Assembly (NCBI RefSeq): GCF_027257975.1
Contig: NZ_JANZKX010000007.1
Location: 324,692 to 388,691 of the forward strand
DNA length: 64,000 nucleotides
Direction of reading: 5' to 3'
Source of the DNA: Pelomonas sp. BJYL3
GTDB taxonomy: Bacteria; Pseudomonadota; Gammaproteobacteria; Burkholderiales; Burkholderiaceae_C
Positions 1-9,438 of this stretch are shown here, piece by piece. Position 1 is the first letter of the stretch, and each line of letters starts with the position of its first letter. The notes under the pieces were generated by a model that searched no databases, had not been told where the DNA came from, and worked only from the letters and a program-made list of their open reading frames with translations. Both the position numbers and the translations under genes were made by a program.

Positions 1-243
1 CAGCGGGTCGATGCAGTAGACCCAGAACTGCTGGCTGGCGCTGGAGTCGTTGACCAGCGAGGCACCCATGGACTGGCCGGTCTTGGTGTAGGCGCCGATC
101 TGGATGTCAGCCTGACCGTAGCGGTTCGTGCCGGTGCTGGACAGGCTGGTGTTGTAAGCCTGGGCCGTGCCCATGCACAGCACCGCAAGCCCGAGGCTGG
201 CGCCCAAAGTGGCAAAGGTCTTGGTCATTGCTGCAGTGCTCAT
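1..243 (-). CDS. Secreted protein, N-terminal part only (possible PEP-CTERM substrate)
   Basis: The reading frame is open from an ATG at 243 to the window edge (81 codons) and lacks its 3' end. Residues 1-30 form a signal peptide: a short basic start, a hydrophobic core (LGASLGLAVLCMG) and a TAQA cleavage site. The mature part is Ser/Thr/Asn-rich and includes the segment FWVYCIDPL; YCID-type segments are common in PEP-CTERM surface proteins. The sorting signal itself (PEP motif, transmembrane helix, Arg cluster) would lie outside the window, so family membership is inference, supported by the adjacent prsT and the sigma-54-like promoter upstream. A second ATG at 228 is an alternative start. 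Neither start has a strong ribosome binding site. Confidence 0.6.
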   Translation of the reverse strand, partial: MSTAAMTKTFATLGASLGLAVLCMGTAQAYNTSLSSTGTNRYGQADIQIGAYTKTGQSMGASLVNDSSASQQFWVYCIDPL

Positions 244-383
244 GGTCTTGTCGCTTGGTTGCTTGCCGGCAGGGTCCCCCCGGCGATGGTCGGAAGGCTA
301 CCAGCGAATCTCGAGTTGTTCATCCCGTGAACGAGGGGCCGATGCACAGGGCAAGGGAACTGTCACGTCTGACAGGGTGGGTT

Positions 384-399
384 AGCAAAATCAGGGCCA
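384..399 (-). promoter_or_regulatory. Sigma-54 (RpoN)-type promoter upstream of the secreted protein
   Basis: The minus strand reads TGGCCCTGATTTTGCT. This has the -24 GG and -12 GC dinucleotides exactly 10 bp apart and matches the consensus TGGCACG-N4-TTGCW at most positions. It lies about 140 bp before the ATG of the truncated secreted-protein gene and reads towards it. PEP-CTERM genes in some betaproteobacteria are reported to be driven by RpoN with the PrsK/PrsR pair. Upstream of the site, two direct TTTCAA copies start 11 bp apart (439-444 and 450-455) and could be activator contacts. The rest of the 244-508 gap shows no gene. Confidence 0.5.
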
Positions 400-508
400 C
401 CCTCGCTAAGTCATTGATTTGAAATACAGAGGCAAGTGTTTCAAGCTGTTTTCAAACGTAAATGTAAGGCCAGCCGACAGAAGGGTCATGGGCCCGGCGC
501 CGGCCGGC

Positions 509-3301
509 TCAGAGGCCCAGCTCAGCCTTCAGGCTCTTGAACTCGGCGCTGTCCCGGAATCGGCCGGGCATGGCCATGGCTGCGCGCAGCTCCTCCCGGG
601 CGTCCGGCTTGCGACCGGACTTGGCCAGGGCGTAGGCCAGGTGGAAGCGCAGTTGGCCCTGGTTGGGGTCGCGCAGGCGGGCGTCACGCAGCAGGCGCAG
701 GCCGGCCTCGATCTCGCCCCGCAGCACGTGGATCCAGCCCTGGGCGTCCAGCGTCTCCGGGCTTTCCGGAGCCAGCTTGCGGGCGCGCTCGGCCATGGCC
801 AGGGCACCGGCATCGCCCAGGCGCTGCAGCAGCAGGGCGTAGGTGGCCATGGCGGAGACGTCCTGCGGATCGCGGGTGATCAAGGTGGAGAAGCTGCGCT
901 TGGCCGCCTCGTTCTTGCCCAGCTCGGCCTGGGCCTCGGCCAGGACGCGCAGCAGGCCCAGGTCCTGGGGCGCCTTCTGGGACCAGCCTTCCAGGGTGGC
1001 CAGGCCCTTCTGCGGGTCGCCGCCGCTGGTCTGGGCACGGGCCAGCAGCAGGGCGTTGGCCGCGCTGGGCTCCTGGTCCAGCACCTGCTGGTAGCGCTTG
1101 CCGGCCTCGGCGAACTGCCCGCGGGCATAGGCCAGGTGGCCGGCGGTCAGCAGGGCCGGCAGGGCCGTGGGATACCTGGCCAGCAGGGTCTTGAGCAGGG
1201 CGTCGGCGCGCGCGTTGTCCTTCTTGCGGTTGGCCACCTCGATGCCCAGTACCAGCACATTGAGGGCCTCGGCGCCATTTTGCTGGGCCTTCTGCAGGTT
1301 GTAGCTGGCGCCGTCCAGATTGCCGATGGCCAGCTGCTGGCGGCCCACGACCACCTGCGCCTCGGCGTCATAGCCGGCGATGCGCGTGGCCTCCTGGAAG
1401 AGGACCTTGGCATTGCCGAGATCGCCCTGCATGGCATAGGTGCGGCCCAGGGTCAGCGCCACCTCGAGGTTGCCCTGGTACTTGCCGTTGAGCGCCTTGC
1501 CGACCTGGATGGCCTGGTCCAGCTTGCGCTGGCTGGTGTGGAGCTCCATCAGCGTCAGCCCGGGGCGCGGGTCATTGCGCGAGAGGTTGGCGGCCTTCTC
1601 CAGGGCTTCGGTGGCCTCGTTGAAGCGGCGGGCACGGAACTCCAGGATGCCCAGCTGGTAGAGCAGCTGCGGGTCCTCGGCGTCCTTCTTGAGCAGCCCG
1701 TCCAGACGCTGGCGGGCGGGGTCGAACTGCTTTTCCTCGATGTCCAGCCAGCTGAGGTTGATCAGCGCCGGCTTGAAGCCCGGGCTCTTGGCCAGGGCCT
1801 GCTGGAAGGCGGCCCGGGCACCGCCCTTGTCGCCAAGCCGCCCCTTGATATTGCCCAGGTAGTTGATGAGCATGGGGTTGTTCGGGTCGCTCTTGAGCAG
1901 GTTCTCGGCCAGTTGCAGCGCGCGCGGGCCCTTGCCCATGCTGGCGTAGGCGGTGATCAGCTGGATGGCGGCGCGGGCGTCGCCGGGGTTGCTCGCCAGC
2001 ACCTTCTCCAGGTTGCTGATGCCGGCCTCGCCCTGGCCCATGGAGAGCTGGCTCAGCGCCAGCTCCCGGATGGTGTCGGGCGTGGGCTGCTGGGCGGCCG
2101 CCTTGTCGAAGGCCTCGGCTGCCTGGTCATAGCGCTTGCGGGCCAGATGGATGCTGCCCTGCAGGTACAGCACCTGCGGGTCCGTGGGGCGCAGGCGCTG
2201 CAGGTTGCTGACGATCTGCTGCGCCTGGCTGAGGTCGCGCTGCTCCAGTGCGATGCTGGCGGCCATGAGCTGGCCGGCGTAGTGGTTGGCGTTGAGGGCC
2301 AGCAGATTCTTGAGGTGCTCGCGGGCCTTCTCGTTGTCGCCCAGGGCCTTGTAGGCCATCGCGGCGGCGAAGTTCAGGCTTTCGTCGCTGTTGATCACGC
2401 CGGCGGGCTGCAGGCCCAGCAGCTCGGTGGTCTGGACATAGGCGTCGCGGGCCTTGGCGGCATTGCCCTTGCGGGACTCGATGACGCCGCGCAGGTAGGA
2501 CGCCCGCGGGTCGGCCAGGCTGGCCGCGTCCAGGGCGGCGAGGTCCTGCTCGGCCTCCTTGAGCTGGCCGGTCGTGACCAGCAGGCCGGCGCGCGCCACG
2601 CGGGCATCGACATTGAGCGCGTTGTGCTGCAGGGCCTTGCCGAAGGAGACCTGGGCGGCACTGCTCTCCTTGAGCTTCTGCTGCACGGTGCCCAGCGCGT
2701 ACCAGGCGGCGCTGTTGGCGGGATCGAACTCCAGCGCCTTGCTGATCTGGCCCCGCGCCTTCTCCAGCTCGCCCTGGCGCGCCAGCATGGTCGCTTCGGC
2801 CAGCAGGGGCAGGGGCGAGCGGGGCGCCAGCGCGCGGGCCTCGGCAAAGGACTTGGTGGCGGCGTCCTTCTGCCCGAGGGTGGCGAAGGCGGTGCCGCGC
2901 TGGGTGAGGATCTCGGCATGGCTGCCCGCCGGCACGCCGTTGGTGTTGATGCGGTCCAGCAGCTTCTTGTACTCGCCCAGGGCGATGTAGAGCTGGCCCA
3001 GGTCCACCATCACCTCGCTGCGTGCCACGCCCTGCTTCAGCGCCTCCTCGAAGGCAGCCTCGGCCGAGGGCAGGTCGCCCTTCTTCAGCAGGGTGCGGGC
3101 CAGCAGCAGGTGGGCGGAGAGCATGTGCGGATCCGCCTGCAGGGAGTTGCGCAGCTGGATCAGCGCCCCGTCGATGTCCTTCTTCTCGAGGCGCTGCTGG
3201 GCGTCGTCGTAGAACTTGCTGGCCGCATCACCCGCCCCCTGGGCCTGGAGGCAGGCACCGAGCAGGAGGGAGAGGAGCAGGCGGGAGGGCAGACGGTTCA
3301 T
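509..3301 (-). CDS. prsT: PEP-CTERM system TPR-repeat lipoprotein PrsT
   Basis: 930-residue protein made of tandem tetratricopeptide repeats over nearly its whole length, with repeated A-x-A-L-A-x-x-P spacing such as FEEALKQG and LEKVLASNPGD. A short signal sequence ends in a lipobox, LLGAC, giving a lipidated Cys17. Length and architecture match the PrsT family found with XrtA-type exosortases, where it is thought to support surface display or exopolysaccharide-linked sorting of PEP-CTERM proteins. The ATG at 3301 was chosen over one 30 bp upstream because it puts the lipobox at a normal distance from the N-terminus. No exosortase, prsK or prsR is visible in this window, so the rest of the system must lie elsewhere. 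Confidence 0.85.
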   Translation of the reverse strand: MNRLPSRLLLSLLLGACLQAQGAGDAASKFYDDAQQRLEKKDIDGALIQLRNSLQADPHMLSAHLLLARTLLKKGDLPSAEAAFEEALKQGVARSEVMVDLGQLYIALGEYKKLLDRINTNGVPAGSHAEILTQRGTAFATLGQKDAATKSFAEARALAPRSPLPLLAEATMLARQGELEKARGQISKALEFDPANSAAWYALGTVQQKLKESSAAQVSFGKALQHNALNVDARVARAGLLVTTGQLKEAEQDLAALDAASLADPRASYLRGVIESRKGNAAKARDAYVQTTELLGLQPAGVINSDESLNFAAAMAYKALGDNEKAREHLKNLLALNANHYAGQLMAASIALEQRDLSQAQQIVSNLQRLRPTDPQVLYLQGSIHLARKRYDQAAEAFDKAAAQQPTPDTIRELALSQLSMGQGEAGISNLEKVLASNPGDARAAIQLITAYASMGKGPRALQLAENLLKSDPNNPMLINYLGNIKGRLGDKGGARAAFQQALAKSPGFKPALINLSWLDIEEKQFDPARQRLDGLLKKDAEDPQLLYQLGILEFRARRFNEATEALEKAANLSRNDPRPGLTLMELHTSQRKLDQAIQVGKALNGKYQGNLEVALTLGRTYAMQGDLGNAKVLFQEATRIAGYDAEAQVVVGRQQLAIGNLDGASYNLQKAQQNGAEALNVLVLGIEVANRKKDNARADALLKTLLARYPTALPALLTAGHLAYARGQFAEAGKRYQQVLDQEPSAANALLLARAQTSGGDPQKGLATLEGWSQKAPQDLGLLRVLAEAQAELGKNEAAKRSFSTLITRDPQDVSAMATYALLLQRLGDAGALAMAERARKLAPESPETLDAQGWIHVLRGEIEAGLRLLRDARLRDPNQGQLRFHLAYALAKSGRKPDAREELRAAMAMPGRFRDSAEFKSLKAELGL

Positions 3302-3346
3302 GGGCGGTCCAGTGCGGGGGGGCCGGCGCACGGCCGGCGAAGCAAA

Positions 3347-3366
3347 GGGACCGCCGCAGCGGTCCC
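3347..3366 (-). terminator. Intrinsic terminator after yajQ
   Basis: Perfect 8-bp stem (GGGACCGC / GCGGTCCC) with a 4-nt loop, 20 bp beyond the yajQ stop. On the minus strand it is followed by TTTGCTT. It separates yajQ from prsT. Confidence 0.6.
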
Positions 3367-3385
3367 GGCAGGCGGGGAGCTGGGC

Positions 3386-3880
3386 TCAGTCCCGGAAGTT
3401 GTCGTAGCTCAGGGGCAGGTCCGCCATGTCCTTCTTCAGCTGGGCGATGGCCAGCTGGAGGTCGTCACGGTTCTTGCCGGTGATGCGCACGACGTCGCCC
3501 TGGATGGAGCTCTGGACCTTGAGCTTGCTGGCCTTGATGGCGTTGCTGATCTTCTTGGCGTTCTCGGCGTCGATGCCGGAGCGGATCTTGTAGACCTGGC
3601 GGACCTTGTCGCCGCCCAGCTTCTCGATCTTGTCGTTCTTGTCCAGGAAGCTGATCACCACGCCCTGCTTGGTCAGCTTGCTGTAGAGCACGGCCTCGAT
3701 CTGCTCCAGCTGGAAATCGCTGTCGCCAACGGCGTGGATTTCCTTTTCCTTGCTCTTGAGCTCGACGGAGGCACTGGTGCCCTTGAAGTCGAAGCGGGTG
3801 TCAATTTCCTTCTTGCTGTTGTCCACGCCATGGCCGATCTTGACCATGTCGGGCTCCAGCTTGGTGTCGAAGCTTGGCAT
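3386..3880 (-). CDS. yajQ: YajQ family nucleotide-binding protein
   Basis: 164-residue protein starting MPSFDTKLE, the typical YajQ N-terminus, with two ferredoxin-like halves and the conserved blocks TRFDFKG (near residue 25) and KLKVQSSIQGD in the C-terminal half. Some YajQ homologues bind cyclic di-GMP and act with transcription factors; others are reported to bind nucleotides or tRNA. Which applies here cannot be read from sequence. The start at 3880 follows an AAGAG ribosome binding site; the upstream in-frame extension is not conserved in character. It is divergent from murB, with 64 bp between start codons. Confidence 0.92.
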   Translation of the reverse strand: MPSFDTKLEPDMVKIGHGVDNSKKEIDTRFDFKGTSASVELKSKEKEIHAVGDSDFQLEQIEAVLYSKLTKQGVVISFLDKNDKIEKLGGDKVRQVYKIRSGIDAENAKKISNAIKASKLKVQSSIQGDVVRITGKNRDDLQLAIAQLKKDMADLPLSYDNFRD

Positions 3881-3944
3881 CTCTTGAATCCTTGAGGGAA
3901 GGGCCCTCGCCGGAAGCGGCAAGGGAATCTGGGAAAATTCTGCC

Positions 3945-5036
3945 ATGCAACAAGAGATGCCGAACACCCGGGACGAGGGTCAGCGCCCCATCCAGACGAA
4001 CCCGAGCCTCGTGGTCGAGGAGGGCGTGAACCTGCGGCCCTACAACAGCTTCGGCCTGCCCGCCACCGCCCAGCGCCTGGTGCGCATCCGGCACGAGTCC
4101 GACCTGCGCCGCGTGATCGACCACCCCGAGCTGGGCCGCGCGCCCAAGTTCGTGCTGGGCGGGGGCAGCAATATTGTGCTCACACGCGACGTCGAGGCCC
4201 TGGTGCTGAAGATGGAGATCCTCGGCAAGCGCGTGGTCGAGGAGCGCGAGGACGCCTGGATCCTGGAGGTCGGCGCCGGCGAGACCTGGCACGAGGTGGT
4301 GCGCTGGAGCCTTGAGCAGGGCTGTCCGGGCCTGGAGAACCTCGCCCTGATCCCGGGCACGGCCGGCGCAGCGCCGGTGCAGAACATCGGGGCCTATGGC
4401 GTCGAGATCAAGGACCGCATCGAGGCGGTGGAGGTCATCGACCTGATCACCGGCCGGCCCGTGCGCCTGCCGGCCAGCGTGCTGGCCTTCGGTTACCGGG
4501 ACAGCGTCTTCAAGCAGAGCGGCTTCGGCGGCCTGGCCGGAAAAAGCGTGATCACCCGCGTGCTGCTGCGCTGTCCCAAGCCCTGGATCCCGCAGCTGGG
4601 CTACCTGGACCTGGAGCGCAAGATGGCCGAGACCGGCATCACCGCGCCCGACGCGAAGCAGATCTTCGACTGGGTCTGCCAGATCCGCCAGGCCAAGCTC
4701 CCCGACCCGCGCCAGATCGGCAATGCCGGCAGCTTCTTCAAGAACCCGGTGGTCAGCGAGGAGCAGTGCCGGGACATCATCGGCCGCGACCCCGGCATCG
4801 TGCACTACCCCATGCCCGACGGCACGGTGAAGCTGGCTGCGGGCTGGCTGATCGATGCCTGCGGCTGGAAGGGCAAGAGCGTGGGCGGCGCGGCAGTGTA
4901 TGAACGCCAGGCCCTGGTGCTGGTCAACCGCGGCGAGGCCCGCGGGGCCGAGGTGGTGACCCTGGCGCGGGCCATTCAGGAGAGTGTCTACGGCCGCTTC
5001 GGGATCCGCCTGGAGCCCGAGCCGGTGATCGTCTGA
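3945..5036 (+). CDS. murB: UDP-N-acetylenolpyruvoylglucosamine reductase MurB
   Basis: Cytoplasmic FAD enzyme that reduces UDP-GlcNAc-enolpyruvate to UDP-MurNAc with NADPH in peptidoglycan synthesis. The 363-residue protein has FAD-binding segments LGGGSNIVLT (71-80) and GTAGAAPVQNIGAYG (138-152), and the catalytic serine S263 in GSFFKNP. The length and the insert near TITAPDAKQIFDW-type sequence fit the E. coli-like type I enzyme. Two starts are possible, at 3945 and 3957; neither has a clear Shine-Dalgarno. An AT-rich -10-like hexamer (3933-3938) lies only 6 nt before 3945, so the transcript may be leaderless. It ends 12 bp from the convergent kinase gene. Confidence 0.95.
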   Translation: MQQEMPNTRDEGQRPIQTNPSLVVEEGVNLRPYNSFGLPATAQRLVRIRHESDLRRVIDHPELGRAPKFVLGGGSNIVLTRDVEALVLKMEILGKRVVEEREDAWILEVGAGETWHEVVRWSLEQGCPGLENLALIPGTAGAAPVQNIGAYGVEIKDRIEAVEVIDLITGRPVRLPASVLAFGYRDSVFKQSGFGGLAGKSVITRVLLRCPKPWIPQLGYLDLERKMAETGITAPDAKQIFDWVCQIRQAKLPDPRQIGNAGSFFKNPVVSEEQCRDIIGRDPGIVHYPMPDGTVKLAAGWLIDACGWKGKSVGGAAVYERQALVLVNRGEARGAEVVTLARAIQESVYGRFGIRLEPEPVIV

Positions 5037-5048
5037 TCAGTCGTCCGA

Positions 5049-7301
5049 TCAGGACTTGAACAGCGGCTGCGAGCACAGCTCGCGGCAGCGCGCGATGGCC
5101 TGGCGGATGCGCCGGGCGATGGCCTGCAGCACGTCCACGTGCCGTTCGGCACCGGCCGCGGCTTCCAGTTCGGCCGCAGGCTGACTCAGCAGGCGCAGGC
5201 CCAGATTGGCCGCCGCGCCCTTGAGCTCGTGGGCCAGCTCGCGCAGCTGGGTGTGATGCGGGCCGGCCAGGCCTTCGTCCAGGCGCTGCTCGATCTCCGG
5301 CAGGCCGGCGATGAAGCGCTCGTAGAGTTGCGCCACGGCCTTGCCGCTGAGGTGATGGCCCAGCTCGGCGATGACTTGTGCATCCAGCTCGTCCTCCCCC
5401 ACACCCAGCGCGGCGCGCGGGCCTGGACGGGGCGTGGCGAGCGGGCCGGCCGCAGGCGCATCCACCTGCTCCCAGGGCTGGCGGTTCAGGGCCACCGTGA
5501 GCTCCTGGATGCCCAGCGGCTTGGCCAGGAACTCGTCCATGCCGGCCTCGCGGGCCTGGTGGCGTGTGCTGTCGAAGGCATCGGCCGACAGCGCGATGAT
5601 GCGGATCTGCCCCTTGGGCGCCGCCATGGCGCGAATCTGCCGGCTGGCCTCCAGGCCGTCCATCACCGGGGTGTGCAGGTCCATCAGGACCATGTCGAAC
5701 TCTTCCATGCGCAGGCGCTCGACGGCCTGCAGGCCGTTCTCGCAGAAGACGGCCTTGTGGCCCAGGCGTTCCAGCACCGCCTCGAGGAACTGGCGGTTCG
5801 TGGCGTTGTCCTCGGAGACCAGGATGCGCAGCTGGCGCAGGGCCGCCAGGGGCACGGCGTCGGGCCTGGAGGGCGGCACGGCGGCATGGTTGGGCTCGCA
5901 TTCATTGAGCTTGAGCTCCACCGTGAAGACCGAGCCCTGGCCCAGCGCGGACTGCACCTGGATGTCGCCCCCCATGGCCCGGGCCAGGGTGCGCGAGATC
6001 TCCAGGCCCAGGCCGGTGCCGCCGAAGCGCCGCGAGCTGCTGGCATCGCCCCGGCTGAAGCGCTGGAAGAGCAGGGCCTGCGTGGCCGAGTCCATGCCGA
6101 TGCCGGTGTCACGCACCTCGAAGCGCAGCAGGTTGTTGCCCAGTGCGTCGAGCTGGCGGCTCACCAGCAGGCTGACCCGGCCGTGCTCGGTGAACTTGAT
6201 GGCATTGCCCAGCAGATTCAACAGGATCTGCCGCAGCCGCGTCGGGTCGGCCATCACCCAGCGGGGCACCTCGGGCAGCAGCTGCAGGTCCAGGGCCAGG
6301 TCCTTGGCATGGGCCTGGGGCCAGCAGACGTCCTCCAGCTCGCGCAGCATGGCGGGCAGCTCGGTGGGCTCGGGGCGGATGTCCACGCCGCCGGCCTCCA
6401 TGCGTGAGACGTCAAGGATGTCGTTGAGCACGGCCAGCAGGTGGCGCGCGGAGTCGCCGGCGGCCTGCAGCTGCTGGCGCTGGCGGGCGTCCAGCTTGCT
6501 GTCCTGGAGCAGTGCCAGCATGCCCAGCAGGCCATGCATGGGCGTGCGCAGCTCGTGGCTCATATTGGCCAGGAAGACGCTCTTGGCGCGGCTGCCAGCC
6601 TCGGCCTGCTCCTGCGCCTGGGCCAGGTGGCGGGCCTGCGCGCCCTGGGCACGCGCATAGGCGCGCAGCCGGCCGAACTGGCGCAGCACCAGCGCGGACA
6701 GCAGCAGCACCAGGCCCACCTGGAGGGCATTGAGCAGCAGGCCGGTGCGGTTGTGGTCCCGCACCACGGCATTGCGTTCCGACACCTGGGCGGCCACGAA
6801 GTGCGAGGCGGTCAGCGAGAGCTCGCGGATCGGATCTGCCAGCGACTCCAGGCGGTCCAGGACCTCCCGCAGGCGTTCGGGCTGCTCGGTCACCAGGCGG
6901 GCATTGAGCGGCAGGCCGTCGGCCCAGCGGATGAAGGCGCGCGTGCGTTCCAGGGTGAGCTTGTAGTCCGGATGCTTGCGCAGAATCAGCGTGGCGTGCT
7001 CGCTCTCGATCAGGCTCAGGCGGCTGACGAAGATCTCGTAGCGCTGCACGACCTGGTCGGCATCGACCGTGGGACTGGAGCCCAGCATCTGCTCGATGAC
7101 CAGGCGCAGGCGCAGGGCCTCGGCCTCGAACTGGAAGAGGCTCCAGACGAGGTAGTCGTCCTGGTAGCGCTCGGTGGCGTCCAGCAGCTGGTACTGCCGG
7201 ATCTGCAGCCAGCCCATGCCGCCCAGGGCCATCAGCAGCACCAGCACCATGGCCATGGGCAGGTTCAGCCAGCGGCGGTACGTGCGTTGTGCAGGCTCCA
7301 T
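5049..7301 (-). CDS. Hybrid sensor histidine kinase (HisKA-HATPase-REC-HPt)
   Basis: 750-residue inner-membrane kinase. It has TM1 at about 14-32, a helical periplasmic region of about 150 residues, and TM2 at about 187-207. The HisKA box is SHELRTP with phospho-acceptor H249. The ATPase domain shows [15 protein letters not shown] and GTGLGL. A receiver domain follows with phospho-acceptor D541 in [10 protein letters not shown], and then a C-terminal HPt domain with H691 in [10 protein letters not shown]. All phosphorelay modules are present except an output domain, so it must signal to a separate response regulator not obvious here. It starts 4 bp after the molybdopterin-fold gene, so the two are probably co-expressed and functionally linked. 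The ATG at 7301 was chosen because the upstream extension overlaps that gene. Confidence 0.88.
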   Translation of the reverse strand: MEPAQRTYRRWLNLPMAMVLVLLMALGGMGWLQIRQYQLLDATERYQDDYLVWSLFQFEAEALRLRLVIEQMLGSSPTVDADQVVQRYEIFVSRLSLIESEHATLILRKHPDYKLTLERTRAFIRWADGLPLNARLVTEQPERLREVLDRLESLADPIRELSLTASHFVAAQVSERNAVVRDHNRTGLLLNALQVGLVLLLSALVLRQFGRLRAYARAQGAQARHLAQAQEQAEAGSRAKSVFLANMSHELRTPMHGLLGMLALLQDSKLDARQRQQLQAAGDSARHLLAVLNDILDVSRMEAGGVDIRPEPTELPAMLRELEDVCWPQAHAKDLALDLQLLPEVPRWVMADPTRLRQILLNLLGNAIKFTEHGRVSLLVSRQLDALGNNLLRFEVRDTGIGMDSATQALLFQRFSRGDASSSRRFGGTGLGLEISRTLARAMGGDIQVQSALGQGSVFTVELKLNECEPNHAAVPPSRPDAVPLAALRQLRILVSEDNATNRQFLEAVLERLGHKAVFCENGLQAVERLRMEEFDMVLMDLHTPVMDGLEASRQIRAMAAPKGQIRIIALSADAFDSTRHQAREAGMDEFLAKPLGIQELTVALNRQPWEQVDAPAAGPLATPRPGPRAALGVGEDELDAQVIAELGHHLSGKAVAQLYERFIAGLPEIEQRLDEGLAGPHHTQLRELAHELKGAAANLGLRLLSQPAAELEAAAGAERHVDVLQAIARRIRQAIARCRELCSQPLFKS

Positions 7302-7305
7302 GCGC

Positions 7306-7854
7306 TCAGCGGATTTCCAGGGCCTTGAGCTGCCAGGCACAGCGGCTGTAGTAGATGCTGGTGCGCAGGCGCCGGTCGTCGTCGAAGGGGTAGATGATGA
7401 ACAGCGGGCCCTTGTCCCGCACGGACATGGGCTGGTCGTCCATCAGCCGGGCGAGGATCACCGGGTGCTGAAGCACGTCCTCCATGGGGATGCTGACCCG
7501 GTAGTCGTTCAGCGCGTAGGCCTCGATGCTGCTGCCGCGGGCGCCGGCCAGTGCCAGCACGTCGCGCAGCAGCGGGCCGGTGAACTTGCGGGCGTCCGGA
7601 TACCAGGGCGTGTTGACCGTGATGCTGCGCTGGGGCAGGGCGGCCAGCATGTCCATGTCCAGGGCCACCCGGCCGTCCTGGTTGGCCTTGAGGCCCGAAC
7701 CGCTGATGGTCAGGATCACCCGGCCCTTGGGGCTGTCCAGTGCCAGCGCCGGCCCGCCCAGGCCCAGCCCGGCGAGCAGCAGGCTGGCGGCCGCGCAGGC
7801 CGCCAGGCCTCTGCGGAGACCGGGCTGCACAGGCAGGCGGCTCGGCCCCGGCAT
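7306..7854 (-). CDS. Periplasmic molybdopterin-fold protein (COG3915-like), probable sensor partner
   Basis: 182-residue protein with a signal peptide (cleavage near residue 38 after GGPALA) and a small domain resembling the oxidoreductase molybdopterin-binding (sulfite oxidase) fold, seen in [25 protein letters not shown] and [12 protein letters not shown]. The cysteine that ligates molybdenum in catalytic members is not visible: the only cysteine after the signal peptide is C172, near the C-terminus. A non-catalytic ligand-binding or sensory role is therefore more likely than enzyme activity (inference). It lies 2 bp after argG and 4 bp before the hybrid kinase, which suggests it feeds the kinase periplasmic domain. 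Confidence 0.65.
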   Translation of the reverse strand: MPGPSRLPVQPGLRRGLAACAAASLLLAGLGLGGPALALDSPKGRVILTISGSGLKANQDGRVALDMDMLAALPQRSITVNTPWYPDARKFTGPLLRDVLALAGARGSSIEAYALNDYRVSIPMEDVLQHPVILARLMDDQPMSVRDKGPLFIIYPFDDDRRLRTSIYYSRCAWQLKALEIR

Positions 7855-7856
7855 GA

Positions 7857-9269
<1,413 letters not shown>

Positions 9270-9361
9270 TTATTCTCTGCGAAATCGAGGGTGAAATCAG
9301 TCACCCCGCCGGCCAATTGCTTGACGCTTGGCAGATCCAGCATTCGTGCACGGGCCAGGCT

Positions 9362-9379
9362 TTGTCGCCGCGGCGACAA
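9362..9379. repeat. Perfect 18-bp palindrome between argG and the acyl-CoA ligase
   Basis: TTGTCGCCGCGGCGACAA is a perfect inverted repeat without a loop, the form expected of a dimeric repressor operator rather than an RNA hairpin. It lies 60 bp before the ligase ribosome binding site, in the 247-bp divergent region. No regulator gene is adjacent. Confidence 0.4.
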
Positions 9380-9438
9380 GCCTGCCGCCCGCAGTTCGGC
9401 AAGATGCAGCAGGCGGGCCGGTGCCCGGGAGAGTCGGC

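Noticed and set aside
419..3895. A plus-strand open frame of 1158 codons
   Set aside because: It is the antisense shadow of prsT and yajQ, caused by high GC; its translation is Leu/Gly/Gln-rich with no domain.
7306..7854. Calling the exported protein an active molybdenum oxidoreductase
   Set aside because: No cysteine is present in the region where catalytic sulfite-oxidase-fold proteins ligate molybdenum.
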